From JAKFFN01 sp964444305 (GTDB lineage Bacteria > Sumerlaeota > Sumerlaeia > Sumerlaeales > Sumerlaeaceae), in assembly GCA_964444305.1 (NCBI GenBank), contig CAYUGQ010000001.1, forward strand, positions 40,194-104,193: a DNA stretch of 64,000 bases. Reading direction: 5' to 3'. A program made the position numbers and the translations under genes. The notes beneath the pieces were generated by a model. It had not been told where the DNA came from. It saw nothing but the letters and a program-made list of their open reading frames with translations, and did not search any database. Below, one piece after another: positions 53,001-59,426 of this stretch; the stretch's first letter is position 1; each line of letters begins with the position of its first letter.

Positions 53001-53089
53001 TTAATATCATGATACTGCCGCATCAACGGCGTAAGTTCCCCGGTTCGCCCCTGTTTGTTCCCCGCGTCTTTTGCCTTGTGGTCGCTCAT
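50081..53089 (-). CDS. mutS: DNA mismatch repair protein MutS
   Basis: Recognises base mismatches and starts strand repair. The mismatch-reading motif DFYEMF (Phe-x-Glu near residue 47), the connector and core domains, and the ATPase are all present: Walker A GPNMAGKSTYIRQ (about 730), Walker B with ILDEIGRGTSTYDGLS, and FATHYHEL. At 1002 residues it is about 120-150 longer than standard. The extra length is partly a Ser/Asn/Gly/Pro-rich insertion at about residues 443-515 in the core/lever region, partly the acidic linker near the C-terminus. The termini are normal. Convergent with polX, 19 bases away; two repair genes are thus adjacent. Confidence 0.96.
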   Translation of the reverse strand: MSDHKAKDAGNKQGRTGELTPLMRQYHDIKVQHPDHVLFFRCGDFYEMFHDDARTCSEVLGITLTARGTDPEGNPVPMAGVPFHSVDGYLARMIRAGYRVAMCEQMESPKNAKGVVRREVTRVVTPGTVIEESLLSDKSNNYLVALIADLSDEPNDALLSSPDGDDHRLKAVGLAALDFSTGEFLACEFGARAAVADCMTELIRLAPSEVVVMEDQRRAFEHSDLMQMLALELSGKATERSTGIPLATVDGHRVSLASARQALLEQFGTRDLHGFGIEEHPLAIRAAGAVLQYLRETQTGEMNHIRELRLHTPGDYMVLDGTTQRSLELVTNLTDATRRHTLFEVLDRTATAMGGRMLRSWILQPLRDRRTIEARLDSVDILVSNHDLRTQVGEMLKGIADLERIVSRCVCGSANGRDLLSLKNSLQRIAPLKRLIANAALVAPVVSGVVPVLSGTAHGEPTKPSHNDEGNQDFPNTHSASSFSENGNNNSNLAHAGAKKQSGNPNNLLAALADRMNPLEELSGRLERGLVDQPPVSVRDGGIFREGYNADLDELHSLTGDSKTWIAALRQREAERTGINNLKVGFNRVFGYYLEVTHLNSSKVPPEWIRKQTLTTGERYVTPELKEKEEIILHADERANELEFKLFEELRKEICDQTAAIQGTAQAIAQLDAVFALAAAACARNYVRPQIIAENDSREIMIRDGRHPVLETLRGDVPFVPNDTRINNSEEQILIITGPNMAGKSTYIRQVALITLMAHIGSFVPASEARVAPVDRIFTRVGAMDQIAKGQSTFLVEMSETANILNNATNHSLVILDEIGRGTSTYDGLSIAWSVVEYLHNTPGRRPKTLFATHYHELAGLEGPLPRVRNYNVAVHEEEERVAFLYRILRGHTDHSYGIYAAQVAGLPREAVSRARRILADLERGNVIHVQTQDGGGDSPQDASSGRQKDSAVRLEERTVQLTFFDLADHPVLEKLRATEINQLTPLQALSLLAELKQDAKK

Positions 53090-53231
53090 TTTGCCTTATG
53101 ATTGCTCATTCGATCAGATGCTTAAAATCGCCACACCGCTTATTCAAACCCAAAGATTCGCCTTCGGAGGAATCGTCATATCCAGCCCGAATTTCGGCAT
53201 AAATGACGAAATCCTCAGTAATATTCCAGTT

Positions 53232-54062
53232 ATGGGGACTATTACACGATTCGTACTTTGCCTGCTCACAGCAGCGGCGCTTTCTCACTTCAGCCCGACA
53301 CGCGCGGTAGCGCAAGAAACTATACAGCCGCTGATCGGCATTAACGTCGACGTTAGCGGCGACACCCGCACCGGACGTTTTCAGCTTAGTTCCAACTATG
53401 TAGACGCCATCACCAGCGCTGGCGGACTGCCGATTCTGCTCCCTCCCATAGAGGATCCCGCCGCCGCCCGCTATTTCGCGGAATTGTGCGACGGCTTCGT
53501 GTTCAGTGGTGGACGGGATATTTCACCCCAGCGGTTTGGCGAGACGGAGGTTCACGAATCTGTTAACCTCCTCAATCCGCGCCGTGAAGAGTTCGATTTC
53601 ACCTTGATGCAGGCCGCCCTCGACGCGGGAAAGCCTGTTCTAGGAATCTGCCTCGGATCCCAGGAACTTAACGTCCTCCTCGGCGGCACCATGATCGCCG
53701 ATCTGCCCACCATGACGTCCTCGACAATTGATCACAAACCGGGCAACGCCCGCCCGTCTCATATGGTTGATATTACTACCGGCACCATGCTTCACAGCAT
53801 TGTCACCAGCACCTCCCTCGAGGTTAACAGTATCCATCACCAGGCTTGCGATCGCATGGGTCAGGGCATCCTCGTCTCAGCCCGCGCCCCCGACGGCGTC
53901 GTAGAAGCTTTCGAGGTACCGGACGCAAAGAATTTTACTATGGGAATTCAGTGGCATCCCGAGTATCTCATCGAAAATCCCGAGCACCTCGCCATCTATC
54001 GCGCCCTGATTATAGCAGCCATCGAAACCAAAATGGCCGCATCACCACCAGATATCCCCTGA
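53232..54062 (+). CDS. Exported gamma-glutamyl hydrolase-like peptidase (class I glutamine-amidotransferase fold, C26)
   Basis: Hydrolyses gamma-glutamyl bonds. A signal peptide (residues about 1-24, ending AVAQ) precedes a domain of about 250 residues. The fold begins IGINVDVSGDT and has the nucleophile Cys in VLGICLGSQELNVLLGGT (about 134) and the catalytic His-Glu in GIQWHPEYL (about 242). The family includes PuuD (gamma-glutamyl-GABA hydrolase), but PuuD is cytoplasmic. The exported form suggests action on an extracellular peptide, folate or peptidoglycan-type gamma-glutamyl bond. The start at 53232 is chosen because it begins the signal peptide; the longer frame from 53055 overlaps mutS. 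Confidence 0.85.
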   Translation: MGTITRFVLCLLTAAALSHFSPTRAVAQETIQPLIGINVDVSGDTRTGRFQLSSNYVDAITSAGGLPILLPPIEDPAAARYFAELCDGFVFSGGRDISPQRFGETEVHESVNLLNPRREEFDFTLMQAALDAGKPVLGICLGSQELNVLLGGTMIADLPTMTSSTIDHKPGNARPSHMVDITTGTMLHSIVTSTSLEVNSIHHQACDRMGQGILVSARAPDGVVEAFEVPDAKNFTMGIQWHPEYLIENPEHLAIYRALIIAAIETKMAASPPDIP

Positions 54063-54132
54063 TCGGGCACAGGAAACGCTCTCCACTGCATGACAATCAA
54101 CGTTTCGATCTTTCATCAGGGAGATATGCAAA

Positions 54133-54327
54133 ATGCCTAAATTTACTGGTAAAGCCATGGATTTGGATATCCAGCACGCTTTTGAAGACGCTGTGACTCA
54201 GGCCATGATGTCCAAAGCGGAGATCGTTCATGAAAAGGTGGTATCCGTCGAGGTCACCCGAATCTATTCGGAACGTCATGAGCAGGGCTCTTTCAATACC
54301 GTATATGTAGAGATCAATGCCGAATGA
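54133..54327 (+). CDS. Small conserved-looking hypothetical protein (64 aa)
   Basis: Not recognised. GGGAG precedes the ATG at 54133 at a good distance. The product has a helical first half (about 10-28, DIQHAFEDAVTQAMM) and alternating beta-strand-like residues in the second half (EVTRIYSERHEQGSFNTVYVEI), like a small alpha/beta domain. The gene's 3' end overlaps the DUF488 gene by 11 bases, so the two are likely translated together. I treat it as real because of its ribosome site, codon use like its neighbours and the overlap. Confidence 0.6.
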   Translation: MPKFTGKAMDLDIQHAFEDAVTQAMMSKAEIVHEKVVSVEVTRIYSERHEQGSFNTVYVEINAE

Positions 54328-54889
54328 CAGCCCTCCGGCAGATCAGCAACGGCCCGTCCTTTATACCATAGGCCACTCCAATCGCACCCTCCAAATCTTT
54401 CTCGGCCTCCTCCATGCCCACAGCATCAAAACTCTCGTAGACGTCCGCAGTATGCCCGGCAGCCGGAAACTGCCGCAGTTTAATGCAGACGCTCTCGCTG
54501 AAAGCGTAACGGAACAGGGCATCAATTACGTTCCGTGCAAGGAACTTGGCGGCCGCCGCAAAGTCAGCCCCACCTCCCGAAATACCGGCTGGCATAACTC
54601 TTCCTTTCGAGGCTACGCCGATTATATGGCCACCCCGGAATTCCGCGCCGGACTCGATAGTCTTCTTAAGCTCGCCACAAAACAGACCACCGCCATAATG
54701 TGCGCCGAAGCTGTCCCGTGGCGTTGCCATCGGAACATGGTTTCTGATGCAGTCGTCCTACTGGCCCAATGGGAGGTTCGCCACATCATGACCGAAAAAA
54801 ATGCCAATCCCCACACACCCGCATCTTTCGCCAGAATTGAAGGCGACCATCTAATTTATCCCGATCCAGAGCAGCTCGATCTCGTATGA
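54317..54889 (+). CDS. DUF488 family protein
   Basis: A 190-residue protein of the DUF488 family, whose function is not established. Signature motifs are YTIGHSNRTLQIFLGLL (about residues 16-32), TLVDVRSMPGSRKLPQFN (about 36-53), FRGYADYM and CAEAVPWRCHRNMV (about 129-142), where the Cys and Trp-Arg-Cys-His cluster is nearly invariant. The start overlaps the 64-aa gene by 11 bases. The family's active-site-like pattern suggests an enzyme acting on nucleic acids or small molecules. About 130 bases without a gene follow before the L,D-transpeptidase. Confidence 0.88.
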   Translation: MPNDSPPADQQRPVLYTIGHSNRTLQIFLGLLHAHSIKTLVDVRSMPGSRKLPQFNADALAESVTEQGINYVPCKELGGRRKVSPTSRNTGWHNSSFRGYADYMATPEFRAGLDSLLKLATKQTTAIMCAEAVPWRCHRNMVSDAVVLLAQWEVRHIMTEKNANPHTPASFARIEGDHLIYPDPEQLDLV

Positions 54890-55024
54890 TCTCTGCTCGA
54901 ATGCTGCCCGTGCATCCTTTTTGCTACCCCAGTGCCCCACCAAAGCCGGGAAGTCCACATAACCCCTTGACACCCCGCAACCACCTTCAGAAACAGAATT
55001 CAGGTAATTCGGAGGAAGAAGTTC

Positions 55025-55450
55025 ATGTTCACCCTTAAATCAATCAAGCCATTAGTCACCATGTTTGCCCTGGCCTTTGCATTAAGCCATGCTCCGACGG
55101 TTAGTGCGTCCACATCCATCAAGGAAGACGGCGTTCAGCCCGACATAGAAATCTGGCTCAGCGAAGGGATCGGCCGTTATGGGGACCGCGAGTTTAAAAT
55201 CCGCGGCGGCTCCCAGAAATATCCCACGCCCACCGGCGCTTTCACCGTCCAGTGGAAAGCCCGCAACTGGCACAGCCGCCAGTGGGATGCCCCTATGCCC
55301 TACGCTCTCTTCTATTACAAAGGCGCCGCGCTCCACCAAGGTCACATGACCAGCCACAGCAAAGGCTGCATTCGCCTCAATAAAGAAGACGCTGCTTTCC
55401 TCTTTGGCGTGGCTAAAGAAAAACAGACCCGGGTTTTTGTTTACCCCTGA
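55025..55450 (+). CDS. Small L,D-transpeptidase-like (YkuD) protein
   Basis: Probably forms or exchanges 3-3 cross-links in peptidoglycan, or attaches proteins to it. An N-terminal signal peptide (residues 1-28, ending VSAS) is followed by a catalytic core of about 110 residues: KYPTPTGAFTV, then ALHQGHMTSHSKGCIRLNKEDA, which holds the His and Cys (SKGCIR) of the YkuD site. The protein is compact (141 residues) with no LysM or other wall-binding domain. GGAGGAAG precedes the ATG at 55025. The stop codon overlaps a small hairpin. Confidence 0.88.
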   Translation: MFTLKSIKPLVTMFALAFALSHAPTVSASTSIKEDGVQPDIEIWLSEGIGRYGDREFKIRGGSQKYPTPTGAFTVQWKARNWHSRQWDAPMPYALFYYKGAALHQGHMTSHSKGCIRLNKEDAAFLFGVAKEKQTRVFVYP

Positions 55451-55500
55451 TCAACAGGGGAGTGGTCGTGCCGGGGGTCTGAATGCAATCAGACTTCCGG
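55444..55500 (+). terminator. Two hairpins between convergent genes, possible terminator
   Basis: CCCCTG/CAGGGG (55444-55460) forms a small stem across the L,D-transpeptidase stop. CCGGGGGTCTGA (55471-55482) pairs with TCAGACTTCCGG (55489-55500) over 12 bases with two G-T pairs and includes the stop of the convergent membrane-protein gene. There is no T-tract, so function is uncertain. Confidence 0.4.
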
Positions 55501-57384
55501 CTCCCCATCCATTCGAATCACTTCATACAGGCTGAACCACTGAAATAGCTCCGCCAGGCGCTTCACCGGCCGGCCTGTATAGCCATTCGTCAGCAGTTTC
55601 TCCACCAGCTCCTCATCCTGCGTTAACAGCAATTCCGGCCCCAGGATGCTGATAGCATACTCATTCTCCGGCCAGCCGCCGCTCATGTTAATGACCATTA
55701 ATTCCGAATCCGCCGCCGCTGAATCCAGGGCACGCAGAACCTCCTCGCGATAATCGTCCATGGTGATCGGCAACACAAACACCTCCCGCGCCCTCGCCAG
55801 CGGAATGCTCAAGTTGGCCAGCCGACCAATCGAATTCACATGATCCAGCACCACCACAACACTCTTATTCTCCACCCGTTTCACCAGCTTCTCATACCCA
55901 TCCCGAAACAAAAACGGCGACGTATAGACTCCATAACTCCGAACCATTAACACCGCCAGCACCACAACTATTACCCGAACAGGCACGCGCGCGCGATGGT
56001 GCAGTGCAAACAAGATCGCAGCAAACAAAGTGGAGCAGAAAGGAAAGACCAGAAAGAAGCCGCGCATCGTCCAGATATCAAATTCCGGAAACAAAGCCGC
56101 CAGCGTATAGGTCGTCATGATGATCGCCAACGCAACGAACAGCGTTGCCCGGTTTGACCACATCCATCCCCACATCCCCCGCAATGCCCGGCCGGCATGA
56201 CCGACAAAAATGCGCCCGGCCGCCGGCATCGCCCTCCAAATCTGCCCCAGCATTTGTTCGCTCATACGGGCCGGATCATCAAAGTCCCCGGTTGATCCTT
56301 CACGGTGCATCACCACAGACCACAGCGATACGAGGAAAACTCCAACCAGCGCAAGCAATCCTGCCAGGACAGCCAGCCCCAGCACAAAATAAAGCTCCCC
56401 CGGCACCAGCAGCCACACCCGCTCGGAAGAATGGGTCAAAAACCGCCCCACGACGTGCCTGACATCCAGAAACGTCCACACGATCAACGCCAGGTCATAC
56501 GTGGAAGCCGTCGCCTTGCTCACCGAATCATCCCGCACAAACTGCAGCAATGCGTTTGGGTAAATCAAACACGCAGAAACAAAAGCTGCGAACGTCGTCC
56601 CCGCGTACTGAACTGCTCTCTTTAGTTGCCGCCGCCAGTATATCAGCACAAAGGCCAGCGTCATAAAGAAACCGAGAATCCAAAAAATGTAATCTGTCAG
56701 CCCTCCCACGATAAACGCGCCGTAGGTCAGCACCAGGAAGCGTCCCGCACCGGTCTGGATAAATCGCACCGTTAACCAGATCGCGACCACCGCCACCAGC
56801 GTTAGCGGGCAATACATGCGGATATACATCACCGTATCGACCGCGCCCGACGAAAACGCCCACAGTCCCGCCGCCGCCAGCGCTCGCCGCGCCGAACCAA
56901 ACAGGCTCATTCCTAACCAGTAAACAGCCACAATCGTCAGACCGTAACAGACAATGTTAATCCCCAGTCCAAACCACTTCGAAAACTGATTCGGAAAGAA
57001 CGAACACACGGTATGTAAAACAAAATGAGTAAGGGGTGGATGAACATCTTTCTTCGACGACTCAATCACTCCGCCGTAATTAAAGCCTTCCCCGGGCTGC
57101 ACCATAATGTAATCACGAAACACCTCTGGCGACATCCATTGTCCCAGGTTCTCCTGGCTGAACGGTTCCGTCCCCAGACCACCAGAGTTGGAATAGCTGT
57201 ACTGCCACACCTCATCGACGTGAAACTTAATGGGAGACTTAAACGCTCCCCACATCAACATAAAGGCCATCCCGGCCAGCACCAGCCAACCCAGAGCCCG
57301 GCCCGGCTTTTCATCGATCAACTTCACCAATCGCTTCACACGCTGCACCAGCTCCATCAACACACCACCAGCTTCATCGCTCAC
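55489..57384 (-). CDS. GT-C-type membrane glycosyltransferase-like protein
   Basis: A 631-residue membrane protein with about ten to twelve helices. It resembles the dolichol-phosphate-mannose mannosyltransferase/ArnT superfamily (GT39/GT83). The first periplasmic loop contains an acidic motif FHVDEVWQYSYS (about residues 53-64), the place of the catalytic Asp-Glu in this fold, and further VHPPLTHFVLHTVCSFFP (about 113-130). These features suggest use of a polyprenyl-phosphate sugar on the outer face of the membrane. Substrate is unknown. The C-terminal 130 residues form a soluble domain with VVVLDHVNSIGR. A 186-base gap separates it from the divergent small membrane protein gene. Confidence 0.75.
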   Translation of the reverse strand: MSDEAGGVLMELVQRVKRLVKLIDEKPGRALGWLVLAGMAFMLMWGAFKSPIKFHVDEVWQYSYSNSGGLGTEPFSQENLGQWMSPEVFRDYIMVQPGEGFNYGGVIESSKKDVHPPLTHFVLHTVCSFFPNQFSKWFGLGINIVCYGLTIVAVYWLGMSLFGSARRALAAAGLWAFSSGAVDTVMYIRMYCPLTLVAVVAIWLTVRFIQTGAGRFLVLTYGAFIVGGLTDYIFWILGFFMTLAFVLIYWRRQLKRAVQYAGTTFAAFVSACLIYPNALLQFVRDDSVSKATASTYDLALIVWTFLDVRHVVGRFLTHSSERVWLLVPGELYFVLGLAVLAGLLALVGVFLVSLWSVVMHREGSTGDFDDPARMSEQMLGQIWRAMPAAGRIFVGHAGRALRGMWGWMWSNRATLFVALAIIMTTYTLAALFPEFDIWTMRGFFLVFPFCSTLFAAILFALHHRARVPVRVIVVVLAVLMVRSYGVYTSPFLFRDGYEKLVKRVENKSVVVVLDHVNSIGRLANLSIPLARAREVFVLPITMDDYREEVLRALDSAAADSELMVINMSGGWPENEYAISILGPELLLTQDEELVEKLLTNGYTGRPVKRLAELFQWFSLYEVIRMDGEPEV

Positions 57385-57571
57385 CTCAATCGTTTAAACC
57401 ACCAGACAATGCCGTAAAAGCCCCCGCCGTCCCGTTCAACAAAAACCGTAATGCCAGCCCCACAGCATCCCTGTCAACCATCCGCCATTCATCCTCATCT
57501 TCCACCCCAACTTCTTTAAACAATGGAAACTTCTTGACTTAGTCCTTCCGATTTCAGCACTAAAACAGTAC

Positions 57572-57793
57572 ATGGACACCCTCGTCAGTTTCTTCAGCAG
57601 CCGCTTTGGCTTGGTCGTCGCCGCAATTATAGTTCTCGTGATCATTTACTATGTGATCCAATGGGCCAGAGCCACACGCAATCACCGCGACAGCGCCGAT
57701 GACTACTTCAGAGGCTGTCTGGATCTCTTCAACATCGGTTGCTGGCTGCCTTTGTCTGTCCTGGTGTTGATGGTATCGAGCTTATTGTTTTAA
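57572..57793 (+). CDS. Small two-helix membrane protein (73 aa)
   Basis: Not recognised. Two hydrophobic helices lie at about residues 11-30 (RFGLVVAAIIVLVIIYYVIQ) and about 53-73 (IGCWLPLSVLVLMVSSLLF). They are separated by a basic/acidic loop NHRDSADDYFRGCLDLFN. No Shine-Dalgarno is clear. The stop codon overlaps the ribosome site of the VOC gene (TAAGGAG), which argues that the reading frame is real and translated with it. Confidence 0.55.
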   Translation: MDTLVSFFSSRFGLVVAAIIVLVIIYYVIQWARATRNHRDSADDYFRGCLDLFNIGCWLPLSVLVLMVSSLLF

Positions 57794-57804
57794 GGAGTGC
57801 GCCA

Positions 57805-58218
57805 ATGCCAATCCCCGATCTGGGTCACGTGGACCATATCCACGTCTATGTATCTAATCGTCAGGCTGCGGAAGAGTGGTATGGACGCGTGCTCGGCCTC
57901 CAGCGAAACGCAACTCTTGAAGAATGGGCCTCCGTGCCGCAGGGTCCTCTCATGCTTCAAAACCCCGCAGGCACCATCGGGCTGGCCATCTTTGAACGCC
58001 AGCCGGTCAAAACAAATCAGGCCACCATCGCCTTCGGCGTATCCGGACAGGAATTCTGCCACTGGATCACCCACCTCTCTGCTGTCCTCGACGAACAGCC
58101 CCGCCGTGTTGATCATGGCAAAGCATGGTCTGTTTACTTCAGCGACCCTGACGGCAACCCCTTCGAAATCACCACCTACGACTACGCTGAAGTCACCCGT
58201 CACTGTACCATCAGTTAG
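57805..58218 (+). CDS. VOC-superfamily (glyoxalase-like) protein
   Basis: A 137-residue metal-dependent enzyme or binding protein of the vicinal oxygen chelate superfamily. It has two beta-alpha-beta-beta-beta modules: HVDHIHVYVSNRQAAEEWYGRVLGL (about residues 8-32) begins the first and the second ends with YFSDPDGNPFEITTYDYAEV (about 112-131). Metal ligands would be His 11, a residue in the middle and Glu near 123. The substrate cannot be assigned; the family includes glyoxalase I, dioxygenases and resistance proteins. AAGGAG lies in the stop of the preceding gene, which shows that the ATG at 57805 is correct. Confidence 0.9.
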   Translation: MPIPDLGHVDHIHVYVSNRQAAEEWYGRVLGLQRNATLEEWASVPQGPLMLQNPAGTIGLAIFERQPVKTNQATIAFGVSGQEFCHWITHLSAVLDEQPRRVDHGKAWSVYFSDPDGNPFEITTYDYAEVTRHCTIS

Positions 58219-58220
58219 AC

Positions 58221-58241
58221 CTTTTTTCAGCCGGAAAAAAG
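58221..58241. terminator. AT-rich inverted repeat after the VOC gene
   Basis: CTTTTTTC and GAAAAAAG flank AGCCG three bases after the VOC stop. The stem is weak for a terminator and lacks a following T-run, but the position is suggestive. Confidence 0.25.
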
Positions 58242-58372
58242 CTCTGCACAGGTTGAAAGGTCACATTAAAATCATAGGAACATATACTGTCGTTGAGTGC
58301 AACGATTGAACTTGCCACTCGTCATCAGTTCACCCCAAACACTAAACATTGTCTAAAATAAGAGGCACCTTA

Positions 58373-59410
58373 ATGTTCCATTCGTTCCCCCGCTTGATGG
58401 CCTTGGCCTGCTTTGCCAGCCTCGCCGCGATTTCTTCCGCTACCGAAACCACGCAAACCCTGTTTCACAGCAGCGCCACTGATTCCATCACCGTCATGCG
58501 CGATCCGCAGACCGGTGCCGCAATGGTTCAAAAAGTCGCGGTCGATTATCACGAACTTTCCTTACCCCTGCCTGGCCAACCCAGCTTGATCGCTCGCGAA
58601 ACAGTGGAAACCGACTACTCCTATTCTGTCGAAGGTCGATCAGGCAAAGCCACCGTCGATCTTTATTTTCAAAAGCCCGACCAGACTTATCCCGCTCAGC
58701 CAGACCAAACGGTCGTCGTAAAAGAAGCCTCGCAGGTGAAATTTAACAGCGATCACTGGTCCGCAAAAATTACCGCCTGCTGCGATACCGAACCTCTTAC
58801 CCAGCTATTTGCTTATGGCGACAGCAAACCTTTCCTTTACGTCCACAGCCAGTACGCCCAGGTACAACTGCCGGCCAGCAGCATTAACCGCTACGTCGGT
58901 CTCGTTATCCGCTCCCAGGTTATCCTGGAAGAAATAGAGCCGGAGATCTTCGGCGATGATAAAAAAGCGGTCGCTGCTGTGCTATACGGTGGACCTGGTC
59001 AGCCCATGCAAAAGCAACTTCTTTACCCCAAACGCGGTGTTAACCAGTTTGACATCCCTTACCACACAAATACCGTAGTCCTCAATTCTCCGTCCCCTCA
59101 AGACAACCATGACGGTTACAATGACGACCGCAACATTTCCAGCATCCTGCTCCTTTGGTCACAGGATAAAACGGGTGACAATAATACCACAGGCACCATG
59201 ACTGGCTTTGAGATTACCGCCAAATTTGTCGCCACGACGGATATATCCGACACCATCACTATCCCCGTAGAAAACGACCGTCTCGGCGCGCCGACAGTCA
59301 CAGGCCCAGCCCTGACAGCCAACCCTGATGAAAGCGACGGTATCCCCGGATACGATCAAACCGACTCTGTCAAAGCCGAGGACAAGCCCACCACCGCTTC
59401 TGCCGAGTAA
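58373..59410 (+). CDS. Hypothetical exported protein (345 aa)
   Basis: Not recognised. A signal peptide (residues 1-24, ending ISSA) is followed by a mostly beta-type sequence without cysteine clusters except one CC near residue 140. Regular Tyr/Val strands include YSVEGRSGKATVDLYFQ and YAQVQLPASSINRYVGLVIRSQVI; a segment RGVNQFDIPYHTNTVVLN follows. The acidic C-terminus is low complexity. Structure looks like a beta-sandwich or beta-propeller envelope protein. AGAGG precedes the ATG at 58373; the ORF's upstream ATG is less likely. It converges on leuS with 16 bases between the stops. Confidence 0.6.
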   Translation: MFHSFPRLMALACFASLAAISSATETTQTLFHSSATDSITVMRDPQTGAAMVQKVAVDYHELSLPLPGQPSLIARETVETDYSYSVEGRSGKATVDLYFQKPDQTYPAQPDQTVVVKEASQVKFNSDHWSAKITACCDTEPLTQLFAYGDSKPFLYVHSQYAQVQLPASSINRYVGLVIRSQVILEEIEPEIFGDDKKAVAAVLYGGPGQPMQKQLLYPKRGVNQFDIPYHTNTVVLNSPSPQDNHDGYNDDRNISSILLLWSQDKTGDNNTTGTMTGFEITAKFVATTDISDTITIPVENDRLGAPTVTGPALTANPDESDGIPGYDQTDSVKAEDKPTTASAE

Positions 59411-59426
59411 TCGAAAATCGTAAACT

